In this document: positions 16,479 through 23,791 of the stretch, piece by piece
Position numbering within the stretch: the stretch's first letter is position 1
Layout: the number at the start of each line of letters is the position of its first letter
Source of the DNA: Treponema sp.
GTDB lineage: Bacteria; Spirochaetota; Spirochaetia; Treponematales; Treponemataceae
NCBI GenBank assembly: GCA_017616165.1
Contig: JAFZYR010000039.1
Span: forward strand, 1 to 36,880
Direction of reading: 5' to 3'
Length of the DNA: 36,880 bases
Translations under genes and position numbers: made by a program
The notes under the pieces: generated by a model
The model's database searches: none
What the model was told of the DNA's origin: nothing
The model's input: the letters and a program-made list of their open reading frames with translations, nothing else

Positions 16479-16506
16479 TGGTCCCTGAGCTTGTCGAAGG
16501 GGCGCC
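16479..16506 (+). repeat. Family B repeat between genes
   Basis: TGGTCCCTGAGCTTGTCGAAGG plus GGCGCC is a family B copy in the divergent gap between the pallilysin-like gene and the acyl-CoA ligase. Confidence 0.75.
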
Positions 16507-16571
16507 CTATACAATTCTTACTGTTTTCTATATAATTATTACACTATTTTATCTATAAAAAGGAAATAAAA

Positions 16572-18209
16572 ATGCCAATCACACAATATCTTGAACGAAA
16601 CGCAGAAATCTATGCAACAGACTGCGCGCTTGTAGAATTAAACCCAGAGGTTAAGGAAAACCGACGCATTACCTGGAAGGATTATGACCTTACTCAGCCG
16701 GAGCCTAACCTGCCTTACCGCCGCGAAATCAACTGGCGCATTTTTAATGAAAAGGCAAACCGCTGCGCACATTATCTTTTGGACCGTGGCGTTAAAAAGG
16801 GAGACAAGGTTGGTATCCTTATGATGAACTGTCTTGAATGGCTGCCTATTTATTTTGGTATCCTTAAGACCGGTGCACTCGCCGTACCTTTGAACTTCCG
16901 CTATGCGTCTGACGAAATTGAATATTGTCTGAACCTTGCAGATGTTTCTGTTTTATTTTTTGGTCCTGAATTTATCGGACGACTTGAATCAATTACAGAT
17001 AAAATCATTGCACACCGCCTGCTTGTTTTTGTTGGCGAAGGAATGGCTCCGACTTTTGCAGACAGCTACTTTATGTCTGTAATGAATTTTTCTTCTGAAA
17101 ATCCGCACATCGTTGTTTCTGATAACGACTTTGGTGCTATTTATTTTTCGAGCGGTACAACAGGTTTCCCTAAGGCAATCCTGCACCGCCATCAGGCTTT
17201 GATGCATTCTGCAGCCTGCGAACAGGCACACCACGGCCAGACAAAGGATGATGTATTCCTTTGTATTCCTCCACTTTATCATACAGGTGCCAAGATGCAC
17301 TGGTTTGGTTCGCTTATCAGTGGTGGTAAGGCAGTATTGCTCCGTGGTACAAAGCCTGAGCCTGTAATCAAGGCAGTTAGCGAAGAACGTTGTACAATCG
17401 TATGGATGCTGGTTCCTTGGGCCCAGGATATTCTTGATGCACTCGACCGTGGAGAAATCAAGCTTGAAGATTATCATCTTAGCCAGTGGCGCCTTACCCA
17501 TATGGGTGCTCAGCCAATTCCACGCAAGCTTGTTGCAGACTGGCTCAAGTATTTCCCTAAGCATGAATATGATACAAACTACGGTTTGTCTGAATCTATT
17601 GGACCAGGTTGTGTTCACCTTGGTGTCGGTAACGTAAACAAGGTTGGAGCAATCGGTATTCCAGGTTACGGCTGGCAGTGCAAGATTGTTGACGAAAACC
17701 GTAAGGAAGTTGCCCAGGGTGATGTTGGTGAACTTGCAGTAAAAGGCCCCGGCGTTATGGTTGAATATTACAAGAACCCTGAAGCTACTGCCGAAGTTCT
17801 TGATAAGGAAGGCTGGCTCTACACCGGAGATATGGCTCAGATGGATAGCGACGGCTTTATCACTCTGGTTGACCGCAAGAAGGACGTTATCATTTCCGGT
17901 GGTGAAAATATTTACCCTGTTCAGATTGAAGACTTCTTACGCAAGATGGACCAGATTAAAGACTGCGCCGTTATTGGTCTTGCCGACAAGCGTTTGGGAG
18001 AAATCTCTGCTGCAGTTATTGAAGTTAAGGAAGGCATGACTTTGACAGAAGATGAAGTAAACGAGTTCTGTCTTGAGCTTCCAAAATACAAGCGCCCACG
18101 CAAGCTGATTTTCGCTCCGGTTCCTCGTAACCCGACTGGCAAGATTGAAAAGCCAAAGCTGCGCCAGCTGTATAGAACTGAAGATCCGTTTGCGGTTATG
18201 AAACAGTAA
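16572..18209 (+). CDS. AMP-forming acyl-CoA synthetase
   Basis: The 545-residue protein belongs to the ANL adenylate-forming family. Motifs appear in order: the P-loop-like YFSSGTTGFPKAILHRH, the adenine-binding NYGLSES, the YTGDMA and LVDRKKDVIISGGENIYP hinge region, and the C-terminal NPTGKIEK with its catalytic Lys. It activates a carboxylate with ATP and CoA. Because iorA and iorB follow on the same strand, the substrate may be an aromatic or branched-chain acid; this is inference. An AGGA ribosome site precedes the ATG at 16572. TATAAT at 16531-16536 with a weak TATACA box 17 bases upstream is a possible promoter. Confidence 0.9.
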   Translation: MPITQYLERNAEIYATDCALVELNPEVKENRRITWKDYDLTQPEPNLPYRREINWRIFNEKANRCAHYLLDRGVKKGDKVGILMMNCLEWLPIYFGILKTGALAVPLNFRYASDEIEYCLNLADVSVLFFGPEFIGRLESITDKIIAHRLLVFVGEGMAPTFADSYFMSVMNFSSENPHIVVSDNDFGAIYFSSGTTGFPKAILHRHQALMHSAACEQAHHGQTKDDVFLCIPPLYHTGAKMHWFGSLISGGKAVLLRGTKPEPVIKAVSEERCTIVWMLVPWAQDILDALDRGEIKLEDYHLSQWRLTHMGAQPIPRKLVADWLKYFPKHEYDTNYGLSESIGPGCVHLGVGNVNKVGAIGIPGYGWQCKIVDENRKEVAQGDVGELAVKGPGVMVEYYKNPEATAEVLDKEGWLYTGDMAQMDSDGFITLVDRKKDVIISGGENIYPVQIEDFLRKMDQIKDCAVIGLADKRLGEISAAVIEVKEGMTLTEDEVNEFCLELPKYKRPRKLIFAPVPRNPTGKIEKPKLRQLYRTEDPFAVMKQ

Positions 18210-18216
18210 AGAACGC

Positions 18217-18242
18217 GGGGTCCCTGAGGCTCTCGAAGGGCC
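18217..18242 (+). repeat. Family B repeat between acyl-CoA ligase and iorA
   Basis: GGGGTCCCTGAGGCTCTCGA followed by AGGGCC is a family B copy directly after the ligase stop codon. It is almost identical to the copy inside alaS. Confidence 0.8.
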
Positions 18243-18281
18243 AGGAAACACCATACACACTTTGTCATAGAAGGAATTGTA

Positions 18282-20102
18282 ATGAAACAACTAATGTTAG
18301 GAAACGCGGCTGCCGCTCGTGGTTTGTTTGAAGGTGGCTGCGAATTTATTTCAAGTTACCCTGGAACTCCTAGTACGGAGATTACAGAGGAAGCTGCTCG
18401 TTTTAAGGAAATTTATTGTGAATGGGCTCCTAATGAAAAGGTTGCCCTTGAGTCTGCTTTTGGTGCTTGTCTTGCCGGGCGACGTGCCTTCTGCGGAATG
18501 AAGCATGTTGGTTTGAACGTTGCTGCCGACCCTCTTTTTACAATGAGCTATACCGGTGTAAATGCAGGGCTTGTTATTGGTGTTGCCGATGATCCTGCAA
18601 TGCATTCTTCTCAGAATGAACAGGACAGCCGCCATCACGCAATTGCTTCTAAGATTCCTATGCTTGAGCCTAGCGATGCTGATGAAGCTCGTGAGTTTGC
18701 AAAGCTCGCTTTTGAAATCAGTGAAAAATTTGACACTCCTGTTTTATATAAAATGTGTACACGAATTGCCCACAGCCAGAGCATTACAGAACCTGGTGAA
18801 CGCGTTGCAGTTGAACACAAGCCTTACGAAAAAAATATTTCTAAATATGTTATGGCTCCTGCCAACGCAATCCGCCGCCATCCGTTTGTTGAACAGAGGA
18901 TGAAGGATCTGGAGAAGTGGTCGGAGACTTCTGGAATAAATAGAATTGAAAAGGCCACTGCGGTGATTGACCAAAGCCCTGCGGTGATTGAGCCTGTCGA
19001 AATCACCCTTAAGAATGCAACTTCTAATGAGGTGGTTTCGACAAGCTCAACCACCACAACTGGAATTATCACATCTTCAACAAGTTATCAATATGTAAAG
19101 GAAGTTCTCGGTGACAGCGTAAATATCTTAAAGCTTGGAATGGTAAATCCTCTTCCTGGCGACATGATTAAGAAGTTTGCTGATTGTCTTGAAAAGCTGA
19201 TTGTTGTTGAAGAGCTTGATCCTATCATCGAAAATTTTGTTCGTGGTCTTGGACTTAAGTGCGAGATTCATGGAAAGGATATGTTCCCTATCTGCGGCGA
19301 GTTCAGTCAGAATCTTGTTGCTGCAGCTTTTGGAAAAGAAGTTCCAACAGGCACAAAGCTTGATACTGCAATTCCTGTTCGCCCTCCTATTATGTGTGCA
19401 GGCTGCCCTCACCGCGGAATGTTCTATGCTTTGAATAAGCTTAAGGTTACTGTATTCGGTGATATCGGATGCTACACACTTGGTAGCGTTGCTCCGCTCA
19501 GTGCTATGGATGTTACTCTTTGTATGGGTGCTTCTTTCAGCGGACTTCACGGATGGAACAAGGCCGGCGGTGCAGAAAACGAAAAGAAATCTGTTGCTGT
19601 AATCGGTGACTCAACCTTTATGCATTCGGGTATGACAGGTCTTGCAAGCATTGCATACAATCAGTCCAATTCAACAGTAATTGTTCTTGATAACTCAATC
19701 ACAGGTATGACAGGCCATCAGCAAAATCCTACAACAGGAAAGAACTTGTACGGAGAACCAGCTGGCCGCGTAGACCTTGAAGCACTTGCACGCGCTATGG
19801 GAATCAATCGTGTTCGCGTAGTTGACCCATACAACATTGCAGACTGCGAAGCTGCCGTGCGCGAAGAACTCGAAGTTGAAGAGCCAAGCCTTATCATAAG
19901 CCGCAGACCTTGTGCACTTTTGAAGGAGGTAAAACACAATCCTCCTCTCAAGGTTGATGAAGCAAAATGTAAGAGCTGCAAGATGTGTATGAAAATCGGT
20001 TGTCCTGCCATTGCAATGAAAGACGGCAAGGCAATGGTCGATTCAACTTTATGTGTTGGTTGTGGTGTGTGTAAACAAATGTGTAAATTTGGTGCACTTT
20101 AA
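18282..20102 (+). CDS. iorA: Indolepyruvate ferredoxin oxidoreductase, alpha subunit, with a repeat-encoded insertion
   Basis: The 606-residue protein has the family's thiamine-diphosphate-dependent 2-oxoacid oxidoreductase layout: pyrimidine-binding region at the N-terminus (FISSYPGTPSTEITEEAA), the PPIMCAGCPHRGMFYAL segment, the diphosphate site (GDIGCYTLG, AVIGDSTFMHSG, DNSITGMTGHQ), and two C-terminal [4Fe-4S] ferredoxin motifs (CKSCKMCMKIGCP and CVGCGVCKQMC). With IorB it decarboxylates aryl pyruvates to aryl-acetyl-CoA and reduces ferredoxin in the cytoplasm. Residues about 234-258 (EPVEITLKNATSNEVVSTSS in part) are encoded by a family C inverted repeat at 18983-19055, just before the ITSSTSYQYVKE segment. 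An AAGGA ribosome site precedes the ATG. Confidence 0.93.
   Translation: MKQLMLGNAAAARGLFEGGCEFISSYPGTPSTEITEEAARFKEIYCEWAPNEKVALESAFGACLAGRRAFCGMKHVGLNVAADPLFTMSYTGVNAGLVIGVADDPAMHSSQNEQDSRHHAIASKIPMLEPSDADEAREFAKLAFEISEKFDTPVLYKMCTRIAHSQSITEPGERVAVEHKPYEKNISKYVMAPANAIRRHPFVEQRMKDLEKWSETSGINRIEKATAVIDQSPAVIEPVEITLKNATSNEVVSTSSTTTTGIITSSTSYQYVKEVLGDSVNILKLGMVNPLPGDMIKKFADCLEKLIVVEELDPIIENFVRGLGLKCEIHGKDMFPICGEFSQNLVAAAFGKEVPTGTKLDTAIPVRPPIMCAGCPHRGMFYALNKLKVTVFGDIGCYTLGSVAPLSAMDVTLCMGASFSGLHGWNKAGGAENEKKSVAVIGDSTFMHSGMTGLASIAYNQSNSTVIVLDNSITGMTGHQQNPTTGKNLYGEPAGRVDLEALARAMGINRVRVVDPYNIADCEAAVREELEVEEPSLIISRRPCALLKEVKHNPPLKVDEAKCKSCKMCMKIGCPAIAMKDGKAMVDSTLCVGCGVCKQMCKFGAL
18983..19055 (+). repeat. 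Family C inverted repeat inserted inside iorA
   Basis: The left arm GTGATTGAGCCTGTCGAA and the right arm TTTCGACAAGCTCAACCACC are near-complementary and enclose about 24 unique bases. The same repeat lies between genes at 28203-28270. CTGCGGTGATTGA is also duplicated at 18958-18970 and 18979-18991. Confidence 0.8.
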
Positions 20103-20107
20103 ATACA

Positions 20108-20179
20108 CGTCATTGCGAACCACGAAGTGGTGAAGCAATCTATGTGACTATGGATTGCTTCGCTACGCTCGCAATGACG
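20108..20179 (+). repeat. Family A palindromic repeat between iorA and iorB
   Basis: CGTCATTGCGAACC (left) and TTGCTTCGCTACGCTCGCAATGACG (right, shown in part) form a complete copy. In-frame ATG codons in its right arm would extend iorB but are not preceded by a ribosome site. Confidence 0.85.
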
Positions 20180-20196
20180 ATTTTTGGAGAATAATT

Positions 20197-20766
20197 ATGG
20201 TAAAGAATATAATGATTGTCGGCGTTGGCGGCCAGGGTGCTTTGCTTGCGTCTAAAACTTTGGGACAGGTTCTGCTTGATGCAGGTTATGATGTAAAGGT
20301 AAGCGAAGTTCACGGAATGAGCCAGCGCGGTGGTTCTGTTGTAACATACGTTCGTTACGGCGACAAGGTTTACTCTCCTATCGTAGATAAGGGAGAAGCA
20401 GATTTTATAGTTTCTTTTGAATTACTCGAAGCAGCCCGCTACACAGAATTCCTCCGCAAGGATGGTCAGATTGTAGTAAACACTCAGAAGATAGATCCAA
20501 TGCCTGTAATTACAGGAGCTGCTGAATATCCGGAAGACCTTGTTGGAACAATGACAACAGCCGGCCTAAAGGTAGACGCACTTGATTGTCTCACATTGGC
20601 AGAACAGGCAGGTACCGCAAAATCGGTAAATATTGTTTTAATGGGCCGTCTTAGCCGCTATATGGATTTCCCGGAAGAAGCATGGCTTACAGCAATTGAA
20701 AAGCTTGTAAAGCCTCAGTTCCTGGAAATGAATAAAAAAGCATTCAAACTGGGGCGTGGCGAGTAA
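20197..20766 (+). CDS. iorB: Indolepyruvate ferredoxin oxidoreductase, beta subunit
   Basis: The 189-residue protein is the gamma-like subunit of the 2-oxoacid:ferredoxin oxidoreductases: NIMIVGVGGQGALLASKTL, then SEVHGMSQRGGSVVTYVRYG, and the late ALDCLTLAEQAG segment. It partners IorA in the cytoplasm. I start it at the ATG at 20197, which has GGAGA seven bases upstream; the longer frame from 20155 begins inside a family A repeat. iorA and iorB are separated by that repeat, so the pair is probably one transcript with a hairpin in between. A structured RNA candidate begins 30 bases after its stop. Confidence 0.93.
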   Translation: MVKNIMIVGVGGQGALLASKTLGQVLLDAGYDVKVSEVHGMSQRGGSVVTYVRYGDKVYSPIVDKGEADFIVSFELLEAARYTEFLRKDGQIVVNTQKIDPMPVITGAAEYPEDLVGTMTTAGLKVDALDCLTLAEQAGTAKSVNIVLMGRLSRYMDFPEEAWLTAIEKLVKPQFLEMNKKAFKLGRGE

Positions 20767-20795
20767 ATTCTACTCAAAATTCTACCCTTATAAAC

Positions 20796-20876
20796 TACCC
20801 GTCGGGTTACAAGCGAAAAATAGTGTGTTATTATTTACACTGTGAGCAGGAGTTCACAATCGCTGGCCGGCGGGTA
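20796..20876 (+). ncRNA. Candidate branched structured RNA (terminator, leader or small RNA)
   Basis: A 10-pair closing stem joins TACCCGTCGG (20796-20805) to CCGGCGGGTA (20867-20876) with one G-U pair. Inside it, AGCGA (20812-20816) pairs with TCGCT (20860-20864). That helix encloses two hairpins: TAGTGTG/TACACTG (20821-20842, 8-base loop) and GTGAG/TTCAC (about 20842-20857), whose loop shows AGGAG. A T-rich tract, TATTTTATTT, follows the closing stem. It could terminate iorAB, act in the leader of the XRE-FliM gene, or be a separate RNA. I do not recognise the class; pairings were found by eye. Confidence 0.5.
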
Positions 20877-20884
20877 TTTTATTT

Positions 20885-20920
20885 GGTGCACAAAAAGTGT
20901 GCCTGCACAAGGAGAAATCT
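20885..20920 (+). promoter_or_regulatory. Possible alternative hairpins at the XRE-FliM ribosome site
   Basis: GCACA-AAAAG-TGTGC (20888-20902) can form one hairpin, while GTGCA (20886-20890) can instead pair with TGCAC (20904-20908), next to the AAGGAG that serves the ATG at 20921. The two pairings exclude each other, which would suit control of translation. Confidence 0.35.
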
Positions 20921-22237
20921 ATGAATGCAGAAAAAACAGGTCTTTTGATCTATGAACTCAGAACCCGAAAAGGACTTACCCAGAAGGAGCTTGCAGAAAA
21001 ATGTAATGTAAGCGATAAGGCTGTTTCTAAATGGGAACGCGGCGATGGCTGCCCTGATGTAACTGTACTGCCCCGTCTTGCCGAAGTTTTTGGTGTAGAA
21101 GTTGAATCTATTATGAATGGAGAAATTCCGTTCAGTCAGGATGTAACCGGAAAGAAAATCAAGGATTATAATTTCCGCCAGCCGGACCGTTACCCACGTT
21201 ATATGATGCGTGAGCTTTGGATGCTTGGCGAAGATATCTGTCAGGCAATGAATAATGAATTTACTTCTATTCTTGGTGACCGCACAGAATTTGTTGATGA
21301 CAATGTTGATGAGCTTACTAATATAGAATTTCTTCGTTCAATTCCAAGAAAATGCTTTTTCTACGATTTTGATTTTCTGAACAACGGCTTTACTATTGAA
21401 ATTGATCCGCAGCTTGCAAAGGCTCTTTTAAAACAGGATTCATCAAAACACGATATCATAACTGACTTTGATCTTGATGTTTTTAAGAACTACTTTTTGA
21501 AAACTATTTATAATCTTCTTGCACAAAATATTTCAAAGCAGACAGAAGAAAAAATCAATATTGAAAAACTGTTTCCGTTTGAAAAGTCTGTAGCCGCTGC
21601 TACTGCAAATAATTCACGCCAGGAAGAAAACCGCATGATGCTTCTGCTTGGACTTAAGGGAAAGGTTGCCGGAGTTGAAGGCTGGATAAACATTCAGTTC
21701 AGCGACGGAATAATCGAAACTCTTTTGATGAACGGCTACTTTGGCTTTAACATCAACAACAATACAAGCGGTGGAAAAATCAAATTCCAGAATCTTTCGA
21801 ACATTAAAAGCCGTGAACTGCCAGACAATGTTTTTGTAGAATTCGGTCGCTTCCGTCCTGAAAATGTTGAGCTTGAACCTGGTATCATCTTGGTTCTTGA
21901 TAAAAAAGAAACAGACGGCCTGAACGTAGTTTTTGAAAACCGTGTAATTCACACAGGAAAAACTGTTGCAATTGATGACAGATTCGGAATAGAAATTGCA
22001 GAAACTACACAGCTCAGCGAAATTGTTTATGACGAGCCTGATTATATTTCTGTTCAGTTAGGAAGCTCAGCCCTTACAAAGCAGGAGCTTGCAGCACTTC
22101 ACCAGGGCTCTTACATAATCTTAAAGCAGCGTGCAGGAGAAATGACACAAATCCTTCGCGCAGGAAAGCTTGTTGCTCTTGGCGAAATCTGTATTGCCGA
22201 TAATAATTTTGCAATAAGAGTTGTAGAGGTAAAATAA
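20921..22237 (+). CDS. XRE helix-turn-helix protein fused to a FliM-like flagellar switch protein
   Basis: The 438-residue protein starts with an XRE DNA-binding domain (residues 7-61: LRTRKGLTQKELAEKCNVSD, KAVSKWERG). From about 79 it reads as FliM: KIKDYNFRQPDRYPRYMMREL corresponds to the FliM LYDFRRPDKFSKEQMRTL block, ELTNIEFLRSIP to QLTYEEFIRSIP, and FTIEIDPQLA to VLEIDPSIT. Then come the RMMLLLGLKGKVAGVEGWIN segment (about 238-258) and two SpoA domains, 294-360 and 366-437, the last closely FliN-like (LHQGSYIILKQRAGE, GKLVALGEICIADNNFAIRV). The FliM N-terminal CheY-binding motif is missing, replaced by the HTH. I start at 20921 because AAGGAG precedes it; 20897 lacks a ribosome site. Role unknown; a regulator tied to the flagellar motor or to type III-like SpoA partners is inference. 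Confidence 0.85.
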   Translation: MNAEKTGLLIYELRTRKGLTQKELAEKCNVSDKAVSKWERGDGCPDVTVLPRLAEVFGVEVESIMNGEIPFSQDVTGKKIKDYNFRQPDRYPRYMMRELWMLGEDICQAMNNEFTSILGDRTEFVDDNVDELTNIEFLRSIPRKCFFYDFDFLNNGFTIEIDPQLAKALLKQDSSKHDIITDFDLDVFKNYFLKTIYNLLAQNISKQTEEKINIEKLFPFEKSVAAATANNSRQEENRMMLLLGLKGKVAGVEGWINIQFSDGIIETLLMNGYFGFNINNNTSGGKIKFQNLSNIKSRELPDNVFVEFGRFRPENVELEPGIILVLDKKETDGLNVVFENRVIHTGKTVAIDDRFGIEIAETTQLSEIVYDEPDYISVQLGSSALTKQELAALHQGSYIILKQRAGEMTQILRAGKLVALGEICIADNNFAIRVVEVK

Positions 22238-22241
22238 TAAT

Positions 22242-23270
22242 ATGAAAAGAGATTTGCACAGCTTTAGAAAATCAGTTTTAGTTTGCTTCATTATGCTTGT
22301 TGCAGTCTCTTTTGCATATGCACAGGAGCCGGTGCTTACAAAGATCGGCTCCTATAAATGCGGACGCCAACCCAAGCAGGTTTTATTTTCACCTGACAGC
22401 AAATACATCATCATGCCGCTTCTTGATGACAACGGCTTTGATATATTCAGCGTGCAGGAAAAGAAAATCATCAAAAGAATAAATCCTCCAAATGCTGCAA
22501 AGGTTGGATTTGCAGAAGGACTTTTTATTCCCCAGAAAAACACCTTCCTTGTTTCGCAGATGACTACCGCAAATGTTTACGAATACTCCTACCCTTCGTT
22601 TGAATTAATAAGGACAATCCCGACAACGGGCAACTGGTCAAAGTTCATTGCCTTTAGCAGCGAAAAGCAGCTGCTTGCAGTTTCAAACTGGGTTTCGAAT
22701 GATGTTTCAATAATTGATTATAAGACGGGTGAATGCCTCAGGAAAATTAAAACCGGCGCAGCCCCACGCGGACTATATTTTATAGAAGGCGGAAAAACAA
22801 TCATAAGCCTTTCGTTTGATGACGGTCTTATAGAAAAGCTTGATGTAGAAACAGGAAAGCAGCTTAATGTTATAAAAGTTTCAAACGGGGCAATGCGCCA
22901 TATTGTTTTAAACGACAACAACACAAAGGCCTATGTTTCGGACATGTATCACAGGCTTGTTTATGAAGTAAATCTTACAACTTTTAAAATCACAAGCCAA
23001 ACGCAGGTCTTTAATAATCCAAATACAATCAAGCTTTATAACAACAGATGGCTTTTTGTTTCTTCGCGCGGTCCAAACAACAAGGAAGACTACACAAAAC
23101 GAAGCCCCGAAAACGGAAAGATTCAGATTATAGACACCCAGACAATGAAGGTCGTTCTGTCCTTCGAAGGCGGTAACCAGCCCACAGGACTTGATGTAAG
23201 CCCCGACGGCAAATACCTGTGCTTTTCAAATTTCCAGGACGAAAATATTGAGCTTTACGAAATTAACTGA
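22242..23270 (+). CDS. Exported YncE/YVTN-type beta-propeller protein
   Basis: The 342-residue protein has a signal peptide ending in SFAYAQ, then repeated beta-propeller blades: VLFSPDSKYIIMP, LAVSNWVSNDVSIIDYKTGECL, LISL-type KTIISLSFDDGLIEKLDVETGK, and the final QPTGLDVSPDGKYLCFSN. This is the lactonase-like YVTN/YncE fold, used for binding rather than a fixed activity; periplasmic or surface location follows from the signal peptide. It starts four bases after the XRE-FliM fusion gene, with a GAGG ribosome site inside that gene's end, so the two are almost certainly one operon. Its last 16 bases overlap the opposing thioesterase gene. Confidence 0.8.
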   Translation: MKRDLHSFRKSVLVCFIMLVAVSFAYAQEPVLTKIGSYKCGRQPKQVLFSPDSKYIIMPLLDDNGFDIFSVQEKKIIKRINPPNAAKVGFAEGLFIPQKNTFLVSQMTTANVYEYSYPSFELIRTIPTTGNWSKFIAFSSEKQLLAVSNWVSNDVSIIDYKTGECLRKIKTGAAPRGLYFIEGGKTIISLSFDDGLIEKLDVETGKQLNVIKVSNGAMRHIVLNDNNTKAYVSDMYHRLVYEVNLTTFKITSQTQVFNNPNTIKLYNNRWLFVSSRGPNNKEDYTKRSPENGKIQIIDTQTMKVVLSFEGGNQPTGLDVSPDGKYLCFSNFQDENIELYEIN

Positions 23271-23671
23271 CTTTTCAAATCTGCATAAAAATCAGGGTAA
23301 ACCTTTTCGGTGAAAACAGGCTTGCCCGATAAATCCAAAAAGCAGTGAGTACTAGTTCCGTTAAAAACAACCTCGCCGCCACAGGTAAACTCATAAGCCA
23401 GTGTGAGCTTAAGTGCCGAAAGCTTTTCTACCTTTACCATGCATTCAATTATATCAGCAAACTTTGTAGATTTTTTAAAGGTACAATCAAGCGAAAGAAC
23501 AGGAGAAACAACACCTTTAGCTTCAAGCTTATCAAAGCTCCAGCCCAGCTGGTCAAGAAAATCAACGCGGGCTTCTTCCATAAAGCGCACGTAATTTGAA
23601 TGGTGTGTAATTCCCATTTTGTCTGTTTCGTAATAATTTACTTTATGTATATATGGTTTCATAAATGACAT
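23255..23671 (-). CDS. Acyl-CoA thioesterase, 4-hydroxybenzoyl-CoA/YbgC type
   Basis: The 138-residue protein is a single hotdog domain: YYETDKMGITHHSNYVRFMEEARVDFL carries the YbgC-type active site (here D-K-M-G-I-THHSNY), followed by VLSLDCTFKKSTKFADI and a GTSTHCFLD strand. It hydrolyses acyl-CoA thioesters in the cytoplasm; the acyl group is unknown, though aryl-acetyl-CoA from the Ior/PaaK genes nearby is conceivable. Two ATGs (23671 and 23662) are possible and neither has a clear ribosome site. Its 3' end overlaps the beta-propeller gene by 16 bases. Confidence 0.82.
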   Translation of the reverse strand: MSFMKPYIHKVNYYETDKMGITHHSNYVRFMEEARVDFLDQLGWSFDKLEAKGVVSPVLSLDCTFKKSTKFADIIECMVKVEKLSALKLTLAYEFTCGGEVVFNGTSTHCFLDLSGKPVFTEKVYPDFYADLKSQLIS

Positions 23672-23714
23672 TATTAAGGGGTTTTGTCATTTTGTCAATG
23701 TACCATCATTTTCT

Positions 23715-23748
23715 GAATTGCCACGTCGCTTTGCTCCTCGCAATGACG
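23715..23748 (+). repeat. Family A repeat, right arm only
   Basis: GAATTGCCACGTCGCTTTGC then CTCGCAATGACG is a single arm between the divergent thioesterase and birA genes. The matching left arm is absent. Confidence 0.75.
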
Positions 23749-23791
23749 GAGTGTTATAGATTTTTCCTTTGTAATGTAGTATTTATATAGC

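Noticed and set aside
20155..20196. N-terminal extension of iorB
   Set aside because: The added residues are read from a family A repeat; the ATG at 20197 has a proper ribosome site.
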